DNA of 64,000 bases from Marinobacterium lacunae (GCF_000705555.1 NZ_JMQN01000018.1:1-64000); one strand, 5' to 3'. Numbered from the stretch's first letter, positions 37,090 through 46,799 are shown. Numbers and translations: made by a program. Notes: generated by a model from the letters alone, not told the origin.

Positions 37090-37989
37090 TTAGCTGCGTT
37101 CCCAGACGTAGAAGGTGGCCGGTTCCGGCTCCCAGACTTTGGCGTTTTCGATGCCCGGCAGGGTGGTCAGTGCCTGATACTCCGAGGCCATGGCTACGTA
37201 GTCGTCGGTTTCTGCCAGTACCGCCGGCTTGCAGGCGATCGGGTCACGCATGACGGCAAAGCCGTTGCGGGTACCGATGGTGAAGGTGAAGAAGCCGTCC
37301 AGATCCTCCAGCGCGTGCTCCAGCGCAGCCTTGAGGCTGTCGCCCTGACGCAGACGCCATGTCAGGTAACCGGCCGCCACTTCGGAGTCGTTCTCGGTCT
37401 CGAATTTGATCCCCTCGCGCTTGAGGTTCTCGCGCAGGCGGTTGTGGTTCGAGAGCGAGCCGTTATGCACGAGGCACAGGTCCTGCCCTGTGGAGAAGGG
37501 GTGAGAACCCTCCATGGTCACGGCTGACTCGGTGGCCATACGGGTATGGCCGATAATGTGGCTGCCCTTCATGCCGCTGAGGGTGAACTTCTCGGCGATC
37601 TGCTCCGGCAGGCCCACCTCTTTGAGGATCTCGATAGAGCGTCCGACGCTCAGGATCAGCACCTCGGGCGCCATCTCGGCCAGATAGGCACGCACCTGCG
37701 CCTCTTCGGCGGCCACCTTGAATACGGCGACGTTGGCGTTCTGCATCCAGGAGAGCTCGACACTCATGCTGCGACGGATATCGTCCGCCAGCTGCTCCCA
37801 GTTGTAGCGGCTATCGGGGTGGCGCAGGGTCAGCTTGACCCAGCCGTTGGGCACTTCATCACCATAGATGGCAAAGCCTGCACTGTCGGGACCGCGGTCG
37901 GTCATCGCGATCAGCATCGGCTCGAACAGTTCACCCAGCTTGCTCTCAAGTGCCGGGTTCTTCAGATAGAGTCCTACTATTCCACACAT
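37090..37989 (-). CDS. mgsA: N-methylglutamate synthase subunit A (class II glutamine amidotransferase)
   Basis: A 299-residue Ntn-type amidotransferase with the nucleophile Cys2 right after the start (MCGIVGLYL). GHTRMATES and LVHNGSLSNHNRLREN are the conserved substrate blocks. In glutamate synthases this domain splits glutamine; here it is expected to split gamma-glutamylmethylamide and pass methylamine to the FMN subunit. It follows gmaS by 41 bases and precedes mgsB. Confidence 0.93.
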   Translation of the reverse strand: MCGIVGLYLKNPALESKLGELFEPMLIAMTDRGPDSAGFAIYGDEVPNGWVKLTLRHPDSRYNWEQLADDIRRSMSVELSWMQNANVAVFKVAAEEAQVRAYLAEMAPEVLILSVGRSIEILKEVGLPEQIAEKFTLSGMKGSHIIGHTRMATESAVTMEGSHPFSTGQDLCLVHNGSLSNHNRLRENLKREGIKFETENDSEVAAGYLTWRLRQGDSLKAALEHALEDLDGFFTFTIGTRNGFAVMRDPIACKPAVLAETDDYVAMASEYQALTTLPGIENAKVWEPEPATFYVWERS

Positions 37990-38030
37990 ACTCTTTACCT
38001 CTTGCCGGAGCAGGTCCGGCGCTTAACGAA

Positions 38031-39365
38031 TTAGAAAAACTCGGCGTAATGCTTCACTTCCCAGTCGGAGACGTGGCGGCTGTACTCCACCCACTCGGCC
38101 CGCTTCACCTTGAGGAATTCAGAGACGATCTCCTTGCCCATCTTTTCGGTGAACAGGGTGTCAGCCTCCAGCGCATCGAGCGCCTCGTTCAGGTTCTGCG
38201 GCAGAATCTCAACGCCCTTGGCCTTGATCTGGTCAAGACTCAGGCTGTAGAGGTTGATGTTCAGCGGCTCACCGGGATCGAGCTCGCGCTCGACGCCATC
38301 CATACCGGCGGCGATCAGCGCGGCATGTACGAGATAGGGGTTGCAGCCGGAATCCGGCAGGCGGAACTCAAGGCGTCCGTAAGGCACACGCACCATGGCG
38401 GAGCGGTTGTTGTCGCCGTAGCAGACATAGGCCGGGGCCCAGGTCGCACCCGAGGCGTTGCCGCCCACGACAAGGCGCTTGTAGGAGTTGACGGTGGGCG
38501 CTGCAAAAGCGCAGATCGCCTTGGCGTGGGCCAGAATGCCGGCGGTGAAGTGGTAGGCCATTTTTGAGAGGCCCATGCCGTACTTGTCGGTCGCGTCGTG
38601 GAACAGGTTTTTGCCGTTCTCGTCGCAGATTGACAGGTGGAAGTGCATGCCGTTACCGGTGCGATCCGATGCGGGCTTGGGCATGAACGAGCAGACCATG
38701 CCCAGCTTGTTGGCGATCTCGCCGGCAGCCATGCGCACGAAGGTGAAGCGGTCGGCCGAGGTCAGTGCGTCACTGTAGGTGTAGTTGATCTCGAACTGAC
38801 CGTTGGCGTCCTCGTGGTCGATCTGGTAGACGTCAAAGTCCACCGCCTGCAGCGACTCCACCAGCTGCTCAAGAAACTCGCGTGAACGGGAAAGCCCCTT
38901 GTAGTCGTAGCAGGGCTTGTCGAGCACATCGCTCTCATCCACCGGTGTCAATGAGCCATCGTCGGCGCGGTTGAACAGCGAGAACTCGGGCTCAAGGCCG
39001 GTGTTCAGCGTCCAGCCGCGCTCGGCCAGTGTGGCGAGCTGCTTTTTCAGCACCACGCGCGAGCAGTACGGGTGCGGCTTTTTATCCACATAGCCATCGC
39101 AGGCGATGCGGGCATAGCCGGGCTGCCAGGGCACGGCGCTGAAGGTGTTCAGATCGCCACGGGCCATGAAATCGGGGCCGTGAGGCTCCATACCGAGCCC
39201 CCAGACCGCGAACCCGGCGAAACCGGCACCGGCTTCCACCACGGAGTTCAGGCAGTTGGCCGGCACCGACTTGGTCTTGGCCACGCCGTGAATATCGACG
39301 AACTGGGCCAGGATGTACTTGATGTCGTTGTCGCTGATAAAACGTTCGATCTCTGTTGAGTTCAT
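38031..39365 (-). CDS. gmaS: Gamma-glutamylmethylamide synthetase
   Basis: A 444-residue glutamine-synthetase-like enzyme. Family blocks include [19 protein letters not shown], metal ligands in [16 protein letters not shown] and [15 protein letters not shown]. It joins methylamine to glutamate with ATP, the first step of the N-methylglutamate pathway. Its ATG overlaps the stop of mgdD (ATGA, 39362-39365). Its place between mgdABCD and mgsABC, rather than with nitrogen assimilation genes, supports GmaS over glutamine synthetase. A second copy of this family occurs at 30267-31649. Confidence 0.93.
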   Translation of the reverse strand: MNSTEIERFISDNDIKYILAQFVDIHGVAKTKSVPANCLNSVVEAGAGFAGFAVWGLGMEPHGPDFMARGDLNTFSAVPWQPGYARIACDGYVDKKPHPYCSRVVLKKQLATLAERGWTLNTGLEPEFSLFNRADDGSLTPVDESDVLDKPCYDYKGLSRSREFLEQLVESLQAVDFDVYQIDHEDANGQFEINYTYSDALTSADRFTFVRMAAGEIANKLGMVCSFMPKPASDRTGNGMHFHLSICDENGKNLFHDATDKYGMGLSKMAYHFTAGILAHAKAICAFAAPTVNSYKRLVVGGNASGATWAPAYVCYGDNNRSAMVRVPYGRLEFRLPDSGCNPYLVHAALIAAGMDGVERELDPGEPLNINLYSLSLDQIKAKGVEILPQNLNEALDALEADTLFTEKMGKEIVSEFLKVKRAEWVEYSRHVSDWEVKHYAEFF

Positions 39366-39847
39366 CGTGCATCTCCTTCGTTTAATGTGTGCCCACCCAG
39401 TTCGTTGACGAGGGTGTGGAAAAGCTCGTTCATGTAGTGGTCGTAGCCGCTGTCGAAGCCGATCAGCAGTGCGCCGTTGATCTCGTGGTAGAGCCAGCAG
39501 TTAACCCCGGCCACCGATGTCATCAGCCAGTCGCCCGGCTGCATGCGGCGGAAGTCGTACTGGCACACCTGTGCCATCAGTGCGATCCAGCCCTCCCCTT
39601 TCAGCGCCAACACGGAGTCGGCACGGGGAAAGCACCACTCGTGGGCAGGCTGTTGCGCGCCGGCACCGATAAAGGCCATGTACTCGTCGCTGCCGGTGCG
39701 GGCGACCAGTGCCTCCGCCGATGCAGCAGCACTGAGCTGCGCCTGTGGCAGCGGCAAACCCGCGGCGCTCAGGGCATCGGCACTGCCGGGGCCGGTGAGC
39801 AGATAGCCGCGCAGGTCATCGCGGTTTGATAGGTGCAGTGCAGTCAT
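39362..39847 (-). CDS. mgdD: N-methylglutamate dehydrogenase subunit (sarcosine oxidase gamma-like)
   Basis: A 161-residue SoxG-family protein; residues about 20-155 have the C-terminal half-GcvT fold of that subunit ([42 protein letters not shown]). The family is weakly conserved, so position carries much of the assignment: it starts on the stop of mgdC (ATGA-type overlap) and overlaps gmaS. It is a small structural subunit of the heterotetramer. Confidence 0.87.
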   Translation of the reverse strand: MTALHLSNRDDLRGYLLTGPGSADALSAAGLPLPQAQLSAAASAEALVARTGSDEYMAFIGAGAQQPAHEWCFPRADSVLALKGEGWIALMAQVCQYDFRRMQPGDWLMTSVAGVNCWLYHEINGALLIGFDSGYDHYMNELFHTLVNELGGHTLNEGDAR

Positions 39848-42756
39848 CAGGCCACCTCCGTCAGATCGGCTGTTTGACGCGCACCGTCGGCGTCATAGAA
39901 GGGTGTCGGGCAGGGTTCCAGCGTGACCATCGCGCCGCTGTCGACGCGTACCTCAAGGGCACTGGCGCTCTCGGCCAACGGCAGGTCGACCATCGCAAGT
40001 CCAATCACCCGGCCCAGCGCGGGGCTGTAGGCGATACTGGTGATGCGACCGGCCATCTCGCCATTCTCGATAATCAGGTGGCACTCTTTGGGCAGCTCGC
40101 CGTTGTAGCCCTTCGGCAGGCGGAAACCGATCAGTCGACGCTGGCAGCGCGCCTGAAGCAGCGCCAATGAGGGCTTGCCGGTGAACCAGGGCTTGCTCTT
40201 GAGCGGCACGGCCCAGGCCATGTTGGCCTCGAAGGGGTTGGTCAGGCCGTCGGTGTCCTGACCGACGATGATGTGCCCCTTCTCCAGACGCAGCACACGC
40301 TGGGCCTCGACACCGAAAGGTCGGATACCATAGGGCTTGCCAGCCTTGATAAGGGTTTCCCAGATCTCAAGCGCCGCCGTGGCCGGCATGTGGATCTCGT
40401 AGCCGAGTTCACCGACGAAGCCGACGCGGATCAGCCGTACCGGATAACCACACAGGGTGCCTTCGCGCATGCCGAGATAGGGGAAGCTCTCTTCGCTCAG
40501 ATCCACATCCGTCAGTGTGGATAGCAGCTTGCGCGAAGCAGGCCCCGCCAGATTGAGCGCCGCCAGAGAACCGGTGCGATTCACCAGACGCACGTTCAGC
40601 CCCAGCTCCTGAATCTTCAGCGACAGGGTGCGAAACGCCGCATCGGCGTGGCTGGTGGTGGCCGAGACGTAGAAGCGATCATCCGTCACGCGGCCGACGA
40701 TGCCGTCATCAACGATGACGCCGCTGTCATCCACCATCAGTGCGTAGCGGGTCATCCCCTGTTTGATGGTGGACATCTTCATGGTGTACACCACATCCAG
40801 CAGGCGTCCGGCATCTGGCCCCATCACTTCGATCTTGCCCAGTGTGGACACATCGATAATGCCAAGACCGCTGCGCACCGCCTGTACCTCTTGCAGTATC
40901 GCCTGCTCACGCTGTGCCGGTGCGCCGTAGAACTCAGGGCGCAGCCAGCGCCCGGCTTCCATCATCTTGGCGCCGTTGGCGGTGTGCCAGGCCTGCATGG
41001 GGGTCAGGCGCTCGGGGCGGAAGCGGCGTCCTGCCAGCGCACTCACCGGCACCGGATGGAACATCGGGCGCGCCGTGGTCGAGCCGGTCTCGTCGATGGT
41101 TTTGCGGGTGATCTCCGCCAGCACACGGATCCCGTTCATGTTGGCGTGCTTGCCCTGACTTGGGCCCATGCCGTTGGTGGAGAAGCGCTTCATCAACTCG
41201 ATGTTGTCGAAGCCCTCTTTCGCGGCATTGATCAGATCCTTGAGCTGCAGATCCTCGTCGTAATCGACAAAGTTCTTGCCCTTGGGATGACCGATGATCG
41301 GCCAGTCGTGGCTGTGGGCACGGTCATCGCGAAAGCGCGTCAGTTCGGTTTCAACGGTCTTGCCGCGCAGTTGCGCCACCGCCTCTTTCGCCGCCCGCTC
41401 ACCGTCGGCCAGACGCTGTTCCAGCGTGAACGCACCGTTCAGGCGACCACAGGCATGGATGCCCGGCGAGAGTTCGCGCGGCAGAATCTGCTGCAGTTTC
41501 TTGTCATAGCCCAGCTTGCTGCCGGATTGATACAGCAGTTGCGCCGCCGGGGCCCAACCCACGCTCATCAGCAGCAGGTCGCAGCGGATGGTCTTACCCT
41601 GCCCGCTGTCGCAGCTGCGGCCATCAAAGGGCGCCACCACCACGGCTTTCAGTGCATCCTTGCCCTTGGCTTCATAGATGGCGCTCTGCTCCAGCACCGG
41701 TATGCCTTTGGCCTTGACCTGCTCGGCCCAATGTCCGCGCTTGTCGAGCCACTCCAGATCAACCACGGCCGCCACCTCGATGCCCGCCTCGATCATATCC
41801 AGCGCGGCGCGATAACCCTCGTCGTTGCCGCACAGGACCACAGCACGCTGCCCCGGCTTCACCGCATAGCGGGCGATCAGGCGCTGCGCACCCGAGGCCA
41901 GCATGACGCCGGGCAGATCGTTGTTACGAAACACCGCCGGCTGCTCCATCACACCGGTGGCCATGATCACACCGCCAGCACGCATCTTGATGATCCCCTC
42001 GGGACCCACCAGCGGTACGTAGTGATCGGTGTACCAGCCGCAGGCGTAGTGGCCGGTGAACACGCGGATGCCCGGATGCTCGGCGATACGCTGCTTAAGC
42101 TGGCGTCGTGCCGAGGCGGCATCCGACTCATTAACCAGCTGGTAATCCAGGCTACCGCCAATCTGCGGATTCTCGTCCACCAGCACCACATCGGCCCCAG
42201 CATCTGCAGCGGTGAGGGCCGCCTGCATGCCGCTGGCACCGGCGCCGATCACCAGCAGATCGCAAAAGCCGTACTGCTTCGGCTGACGGATGGCGCTCCA
42301 CTGGGTACTGATCTCACCGAGACCGGCCTTCTCACGGATCAGCCGCTCCCAGAACGGGAAGAACTTCTTCGGCTTGTGAAACGCCTTGTAGTAGAAGCCC
42401 ACCGGCAGAAAGCGCGAGAGCAGACCGATATAGGTGTCCTTGTCATTGGCCAGCGTGCCGTTGACGTTACAGGCACGCAGCTTCAACCCTTCGCTGACCG
42501 GCGTCACGTCACCGCGGATATTGGTGGCCTCGGCGCTCTGGAACAACGCATTCACGTCGTGGTTGGCCAGCGACAGCGCACTGCGCGGACGATGATATTT
42601 GAAGCTGCGACCCAGCAGTTTCTGGCCGCCGGCCAGCAAAGCCGAGGTCAGGCTGTCGCCCTTGAAGCCGCTGAAACGCTGGCCCTCAAAGTCGAAGCTC
42701 ATCGATTCGGAGCGGTCGATCCACTCCAGCGGCTGGGGATCAAGCCGGTATTTCAT
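39847..42756 (-). CDS. mgdC: N-methylglutamate dehydrogenase large subunit (sarcosine oxidase alpha-like)
   Basis: A 969-residue protein from the ATG at 42756, which has GAGGAG seven bases upstream. An N-terminal SoxA/ferredoxin-like domain (about 15-105, EGQRFSGFKGDSLTSALLAGG region) precedes a pyridine-nucleotide/FAD domain with GAGASGMQAAL at about 167. A C-terminal aminomethyltransferase (GcvT) domain covers about 590-960 (GELGYEIHMPATAALEIWE). In sarcosine oxidases the GcvT domain passes the methylene group to THF, so the C1 unit should leave as methylene-THF. The start overlaps the end of mgdB by 17 bases. Confidence 0.93.
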   Translation of the reverse strand: MKYRLDPQPLEWIDRSESMSFDFEGQRFSGFKGDSLTSALLAGGQKLLGRSFKYHRPRSALSLANHDVNALFQSAEATNIRGDVTPVSEGLKLRACNVNGTLANDKDTYIGLLSRFLPVGFYYKAFHKPKKFFPFWERLIREKAGLGEISTQWSAIRQPKQYGFCDLLVIGAGASGMQAALTAADAGADVVLVDENPQIGGSLDYQLVNESDAASARRQLKQRIAEHPGIRVFTGHYACGWYTDHYVPLVGPEGIIKMRAGGVIMATGVMEQPAVFRNNDLPGVMLASGAQRLIARYAVKPGQRAVVLCGNDEGYRAALDMIEAGIEVAAVVDLEWLDKRGHWAEQVKAKGIPVLEQSAIYEAKGKDALKAVVVAPFDGRSCDSGQGKTIRCDLLLMSVGWAPAAQLLYQSGSKLGYDKKLQQILPRELSPGIHACGRLNGAFTLEQRLADGERAAKEAVAQLRGKTVETELTRFRDDRAHSHDWPIIGHPKGKNFVDYDEDLQLKDLINAAKEGFDNIELMKRFSTNGMGPSQGKHANMNGIRVLAEITRKTIDETGSTTARPMFHPVPVSALAGRRFRPERLTPMQAWHTANGAKMMEAGRWLRPEFYGAPAQREQAILQEVQAVRSGLGIIDVSTLGKIEVMGPDAGRLLDVVYTMKMSTIKQGMTRYALMVDDSGVIVDDGIVGRVTDDRFYVSATTSHADAAFRTLSLKIQELGLNVRLVNRTGSLAALNLAGPASRKLLSTLTDVDLSEESFPYLGMREGTLCGYPVRLIRVGFVGELGYEIHMPATAALEIWETLIKAGKPYGIRPFGVEAQRVLRLEKGHIIVGQDTDGLTNPFEANMAWAVPLKSKPWFTGKPSLALLQARCQRRLIGFRLPKGYNGELPKECHLIIENGEMAGRITSIAYSPALGRVIGLAMVDLPLAESASALEVRVDSGAMVTLEPCPTPFYDADGARQTADLTEVA

Positions 42757-43021
42757 AGCGCGGCTCCTCATAACGAACATCAGCGGCATCCACTACAGCG
42801 ACGATCTCGTCGGTCAGGGTGTCGCGGTCGAACACAAACCAACGTCCGGTGGGGCGGTGGTACCAGCGCTCACGCAGCACACCCGGCGCACCCTTGCGGT
42901 TGAACACGTAGTCGGCCCAGACGAGCTCATCGGCCTGTGAGGGCGGTACACGCACCTCGCCCAGGTAGTCGAACTCACTGATCGGGCGTTTACCGATCAC
43001 GGGACAATCGAGCAGTTTCAT
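42740..43021 (-). CDS. mgdB: N-methylglutamate dehydrogenase subunit (sarcosine oxidase delta-like)
   Basis: A 93-residue SoxD-family protein from the ATG at 43021 (GAGGAGAGGG upstream). It keeps the fold landmarks RPISEFDYLGE, WADYVFNRKGAPG and ERWYHRPTGRWF. Heterotetrameric sarcosine oxidases hold a zinc in SoxD through three Cys and one His; here only C6 and the His of WYHRP remain, since CPxxG has Val-Ile and the later HGCGRW has become RPTGRW. Zinc may be lost. It lies 11 bases after mgdA and overlaps mgdC by 17. Confidence 0.88.
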   Translation of the reverse strand: MKLLDCPVIGKRPISEFDYLGEVRVPPSQADELVWADYVFNRKGAPGVLRERWYHRPTGRWFVFDRDTLTDEIVAVVDAADVRYEEPRYEIPA

Positions 43022-43032
43022 AGTCCCTCTCC

Positions 43033-44274
43033 TCAATGCCCCACCGACGCTGCGCCCTTCTCGCCGACCAGATCGAAGTCGGCAAAGCGGGACAGGCGGA
43101 AGGGTTCAATCAGTTCATGGGTTTTGTCGTTGGCGACGGTCCAGGCCATGGTCTTGCCACTGACCGGCGTCGCCTTGAAGCCCCAGGTGCCCCAGCCCGC
43201 ATCCAGATAGAAGCCGTCGATCGGCGTCTTACCCATGATCGGCGCGAAGTCCGGGGTGATATCGGACATGCCGGCCCACTGGCGCATCACTTTCATGCGG
43301 CTCATGAACGGGAAGAGGTCCAGCATCTGGTCTGCAAGCCCCTCGACGAAGTCGAAGCTCGAACGGGTGGAGTGCAGTACCGACGGGTCTACCGAGGCGC
43401 CCATCACCAGCTCGCCGCGTGACGACTGGCTGACATAGACGTGCAGGCTGCCGGAGACCACGATGGTGTCCATGAACGGTTTAACCGGCTCGGAGACGCA
43501 GGCCTGCAGCGGGAAGATCTCGATCGGAGTACGCAGCCCCAGCATGCTGGTGATACGCGGCGTGGAACCGGCCACCATGGAGATCACCTTGTTGCAGCTG
43601 ATCGCGCCGCGGTCGGTCTCCACCCCCACTACTCTGTCGCCCTGAGTGCGGATGGCAGTAACGCGGGTTTTCTGATGGATCTCCACACCGCGGTTGTAGG
43701 CACCGCGGGCATAGCCCCAGGCCACCGCATCGTGACGCGCCACTGAACCCGGTGCGTGGTAGAGCGCACCCATCACCGGTGCGTGGCCGTTGCAATCGAG
43801 GTCCATATAGGGGACCTCTTTGGCGATCTCTTCGCGACCGACCACCTCACTCTCGATGCCCTGATGTTTGTTCACCTCGGCGCGCCAGCGCATGGTGCGC
43901 AGGGCGCTGTCGGTGTGGGCCAGAGTGAAATGACCACGGGTTGAGTAGAAGATGTTGAGGTCGAAATCGTCCGCCAGATCTTCAAACAATTTGACGCTGG
44001 TGTCGTAGAACTTCACCCCCTCAGGCGTCAGATAGTTCGAGCGCACGATGGTGGTATTGCGGCCAGTGTTGCCGCCGCCGATATACCCTTGCTCCAGCAC
44101 GGCCACATCGGTGATACCGTGTTCCTTGGCCAGGTAGTAGGCACAGGCCATACCGTGGCCGCCACCACCGATGATGACGACATCGTAGTGAGGCTTGAGC
44201 GGTTTTGATTCGGGGAAGAAACGCGGCTCGTCATGCGTGCTCTTCAACCCGAATTTCAGTAAGCGCCAGGGCAT
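43033..44274 (-). CDS. mgdA: N-methylglutamate dehydrogenase catalytic subunit (sarcosine oxidase beta-like)
   Basis: A 413-residue FAD-dependent oxidase of the DAO/SoxB family. The Rossmann motif GGGGHGMACAYYLAKE starts at about residue 36 and the C-terminal FAD block reads SDITPDFAPIMGKTPIDGFYLDAGWGTWGF. It oxidises N-methylglutamate to glutamate, with the methyl carbon passed to THF by the MgdC subunit. It follows purU by 17 bases and begins the run mgdABCD-gmaS-mgsABC. Sarcosine oxidase is the alternative, but the direct linkage to gmaS and mgsABC favours N-methylglutamate. Confidence 0.92.
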   Translation of the reverse strand: MPWRLLKFGLKSTHDEPRFFPESKPLKPHYDVVIIGGGGHGMACAYYLAKEHGITDVAVLEQGYIGGGNTGRNTTIVRSNYLTPEGVKFYDTSVKLFEDLADDFDLNIFYSTRGHFTLAHTDSALRTMRWRAEVNKHQGIESEVVGREEIAKEVPYMDLDCNGHAPVMGALYHAPGSVARHDAVAWGYARGAYNRGVEIHQKTRVTAIRTQGDRVVGVETDRGAISCNKVISMVAGSTPRITSMLGLRTPIEIFPLQACVSEPVKPFMDTIVVSGSLHVYVSQSSRGELVMGASVDPSVLHSTRSSFDFVEGLADQMLDLFPFMSRMKVMRQWAGMSDITPDFAPIMGKTPIDGFYLDAGWGTWGFKATPVSGKTMAWTVANDKTHELIEPFRLSRFADFDLVGEKGAASVGH

Positions 44275-44291
44275 TGTCTATCTCCGGGAGA

Positions 44292-45164
44292 TCAAGCGAA
44301 AACGACGGTCTTGTTGCCGTACACCAGTACGCGATCTTCGATATGGAAGCGCAGACCTCGGGCCAGCACCGCCTTCTCCACATCCTTGCCAAGGCGCACC
44401 ATGTCCTTGGTGGTGTTGTGGTGAGTCACGCGCTGCACGTCCTGCTCGATGATCGGCCCAGCATCCAGCTCGGAGGTAACGTAGTGGCAGGTCGCCCCGA
44501 TCTGCTTGACGCCGCGCTCGGCCGCCTGATGGTAGGGGCGCGCACCGATGAACGAGGGCAAGAAGCTGTGGTGGATGTTGATGATGCGGTTCGGATAGAT
44601 CTCGCAGAGCTCTTCCGGAATGATCTGCATGTACTTCGCCAGCACGATCACGTCGGCTTCGGCCGCGGCGATCTGCTCACGCACCGCCTGGAAGTGCGGC
44701 TCCTTGTTGCTCATATCCACCGGCACATGCACATAGGGGATGCCGTGCCATTCAACGTAAGAGCGCAGGTCGTCGTGGTTTGAGATCACGCAGGGAATAT
44801 CGATGTTGAGCTCGCCCGAGCGCCAGCGATACAGCAGGTCGGACAGGCAGTGCGCTTCCTTGGACACCATCAGTACGGCGCGTTTGCGCTCGGCCGAATC
44901 GGTGATGTTCCACGTCATGTTGAATTGTTCGGCCAGCGGCGCGAACTTCTCTTTGAAGGTATCAAGATCGAACGGCAGGGAGTCGGCGACCACTTCGTAA
45001 CGCATAAAGAAGGTACACGCCTCAGGATCCGCGAACTGGTGTGCTTCGCTAATCCAGCCTTTGTACTGCGCAATGAACTGGGTAACGGCGGCCACGATAC
45101 CGAATGTATCGGGGCAGGAGATGCTGATGCGGTAACGCCGGGTGTTTTGAGGATCGAGTGCCAT
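44292..45164 (-). CDS. purU: Formyltetrahydrofolate deformylase
   Basis: A 290-residue PurU. The ATG at 45164 is preferred over a GTG three codons earlier since GGTGGAG lies just upstream. An N-terminal ACT domain (RISISCPDTFGIVAAVTQFI) is followed by the formyl-transfer hydrolase domain with IINIHHSFLPSFIGARPY, whose His and the later Asp of ELDAGPIIEQD are catalytic. It releases formate from formyl-THF. As first gene of the methylamine operon it completes C1 oxidation with FolD. The operon promoter is the -24/-12 site about 48 bases upstream. Confidence 0.95.
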   Translation of the reverse strand: MALDPQNTRRYRISISCPDTFGIVAAVTQFIAQYKGWISEAHQFADPEACTFFMRYEVVADSLPFDLDTFKEKFAPLAEQFNMTWNITDSAERKRAVLMVSKEAHCLSDLLYRWRSGELNIDIPCVISNHDDLRSYVEWHGIPYVHVPVDMSNKEPHFQAVREQIAAAEADVIVLAKYMQIIPEELCEIYPNRIINIHHSFLPSFIGARPYHQAAERGVKQIGATCHYVTSELDAGPIIEQDVQRVTHHNTTKDMVRLGKDVEKAVLARGLRFHIEDRVLVYGNKTVVFA

Positions 45165-45210
45165 GTTCTCCACCTACTTTCTCAAAGGGAAAATTATTTT
45201 CACATTGATA

Positions 45211-45229
45211 AAGCAAACTCTTTGCCAAC
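45211..45229 (-). promoter_or_regulatory. Sigma-54 promoter of the methylamine (purU-mgd-gmaS-mgs-folD) operon
   Basis: On the minus strand: TTGGCAAAGAGTTTGCTTT, GG at 45226-45225 and GC at 45214-45213, ten bases between. It closely resembles the aapJ promoter at 752-769. Confidence 0.88.
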
Positions 45230-45532
45230 TCTGGAACCCGACACAAAAACTTTTTATTGATCGATGCTAAAGGCCTGAATTATCTAGATTTGTGAAACTT
45301 ATATTCTTTTCAGGAAAATACCCCATAACAGGCAGTCGTGTGGGGAAGAGCGGAAATGTGGCATCAAGGCGCACCATGAGGTCGCAAACCCGCACCATCT
45401 CAAGGCACCACTCGGTTTTTGCCGTTCGATGCGCCGGATCGGTGCTTCGCGTGCATCACGCTGGTTCCTTTATGGGCAGCCACCCGATATAGGAATATTT
45501 ATTTACCGATAGGAATCATCACCTTAGCCATT

Positions 45533-45549
45533 GTGGCCTGACAATTGCC
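45533..45549 (+). promoter_or_regulatory. Sigma-54-like promoter of the GcvT-family gene
   Basis: GTGGCCTGACAATTGCC has GG at 45535-45536 and GC at 45547-45548, ten bases between. The -24 part (TGGCC) deviates from TGGCA at one position, and the -12 part TTGC is exact. About 64 bases separate the -12 GC from the ATG. Confidence 0.65.
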
Positions 45550-45612
45550 TTTCTTTTAAGGAATAAAATTTCCTCAGCAGGAATTTACGACCCTCTATAT
45601 AAGGAGAGAACA

Positions 45613-46752
45613 ATGGCAAACTCTTGGCGCATCGCGGCCCTGGCGGAGAAACACCGTGCGATGGGATCCAATCTGGAAGACTGGAACGGCACACCCACTG
45701 CCTGGACCTACACCAAAAGCGGCTACACCCTGGCCGACGAGCACGAGGCGATCCGTACCAAAGCCGGTCTGATGGATGTCACTGGCCTGAAAAAGGTGCA
45801 CTACGTGGGCCCGCACGCAGAGAGCCTGCTGGAATGGGCGACCACGCGCGATATCTCCAAGCTGTATCCCGGCAAGGCGGTCTACGCCACCATGCTTAAT
45901 GATGCGGGCAAGTTTATCGATGACTGCGTGATCTACCGGATGGGGCCTAACGCCTTCATGGTGGTACACGGCACCGGCCGCGGTTACGAGCAGCTGACAC
46001 AGGCAGCCCTTGGTAAGCAGGTGGCGGTACTGTTCGATGACGATCTGCACGATCTGTCACTGCAGGGCCCTACCGCCGTGGATTTCCTCGCCGAGCATAT
46101 TCCGGGCATCCGCGATCTGCCCTACTTTCACCACACCCATGCCCGCCTGTTCGGCTGCCCGATCACGATCTCGCGCACCGGCTATACCGGTGAGCGCGGT
46201 TACGAGATTTTCTGCAAGGCCGCACACGCGGCAACCATTTGGGATGGCATTCTGGAGCACGGCAAGGCGCACGGCATCATCCCCTGCTCGTTCACCGCGC
46301 TGGACTGGGTACGCGTCGAGAGCTACCTGCTGTTCTACCCGTTCGACAACTCCGAGTTTTACCCCTTCGATAACGAACCGGCCGGCGACACCCTCTGGGA
46401 GTTGGGGCTGGATTTCACCGTATCCAAGGACAAGACCGAATTCTGCGGTGCCTACGAGCACTTCCGTCTGCAGGGTAAGGAGCGGTTCAAGATCTTTGGA
46501 GTACTGCTTGAGGGCGATCAGGCCGCCGATGCCGGTGACGAGCTCTGGGCCGATGGCAAGAAGGTCGGCGTCATCACCTGCGCGATGTACTCACGCCTGA
46601 CCGGAAAATCGATGGCGATCGCCCGACTTGAGGTGCCCTATGCCGAACAGGGTACTCCGCTCAAGGTTAAAGGCAGCCTGGAGGTATCGGCTATCGCCCA
46701 TACGCTGCCGTTCGACGATCCGGAGAAGCTCAAGCGCACCGCCAAGGGCTAA
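45613..46752 (+). CDS. GcvT/DmdA-like tetrahydrofolate-dependent methyltransferase or demethylase
   Basis: A 379-residue single-domain aminomethyltransferase-family protein. It has LMDVTGLKKVHYVGPHAESLLEW near the start, the GcvT core ISRTGYTGERGYEIF and the beta-barrel end at about 290-370. The YTGE-GYE motif is intact. These proteins move a methyl or methylene group from a donor to THF (GcvT, DmdA, LigM, the TMAO demethylase C-domain). It is not glycine cleavage T protein by context, since gcvH and gcvP are absent. It faces the methylamine operon and has its own -24/-12 promoter, so a methylated amine or sulphonium is the likely substrate. AGGAGAG precedes the ATG. Confidence 0.85.
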   Translation: MANSWRIAALAEKHRAMGSNLEDWNGTPTAWTYTKSGYTLADEHEAIRTKAGLMDVTGLKKVHYVGPHAESLLEWATTRDISKLYPGKAVYATMLNDAGKFIDDCVIYRMGPNAFMVVHGTGRGYEQLTQAALGKQVAVLFDDDLHDLSLQGPTAVDFLAEHIPGIRDLPYFHHTHARLFGCPITISRTGYTGERGYEIFCKAAHAATIWDGILEHGKAHGIIPCSFTALDWVRVESYLLFYPFDNSEFYPFDNEPAGDTLWELGLDFTVSKDKTEFCGAYEHFRLQGKERFKIFGVLLEGDQAADAGDELWADGKKVGVITCAMYSRLTGKSMAIARLEVPYAEQGTPLKVKGSLEVSAIAHTLPFDDPEKLKRTAKG

Positions 46753-46769
46753 ACGGGCGCTCCACTCAC

Positions 46770-46799
46770 AAAAAAGCCAGCCGAACGGCTGGCTTTTTT
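46770..46799. terminator. Bidirectional rho-independent terminator
   Basis: Six A, then GCCAGCCG-AA-CGGCTGGC, then six T: an 8-bp stem with T-runs on both strands. It lies 17 bases after the GcvT-like gene. Confidence 0.93.

Larger units (their letters stand above)
45165..45612. other. Divergent regulatory region between purU and the GcvT-like gene
   Basis: About 450 bases with two divergent -24/-12 motifs (45211-45229 minus and 45533-45549 plus) and nothing convincingly coding. The middle (45300-45520) probably holds activator binding sites that serve both directions. Confidence 0.55.

Noticed and set aside
40648-42903. 751-codon plus-strand frame opposite mgdC
   Set aside because: High GC content creates long antisense frames; the translation is His/Arg/Ala-rich without motifs, whereas mgdC matches its family throughout.
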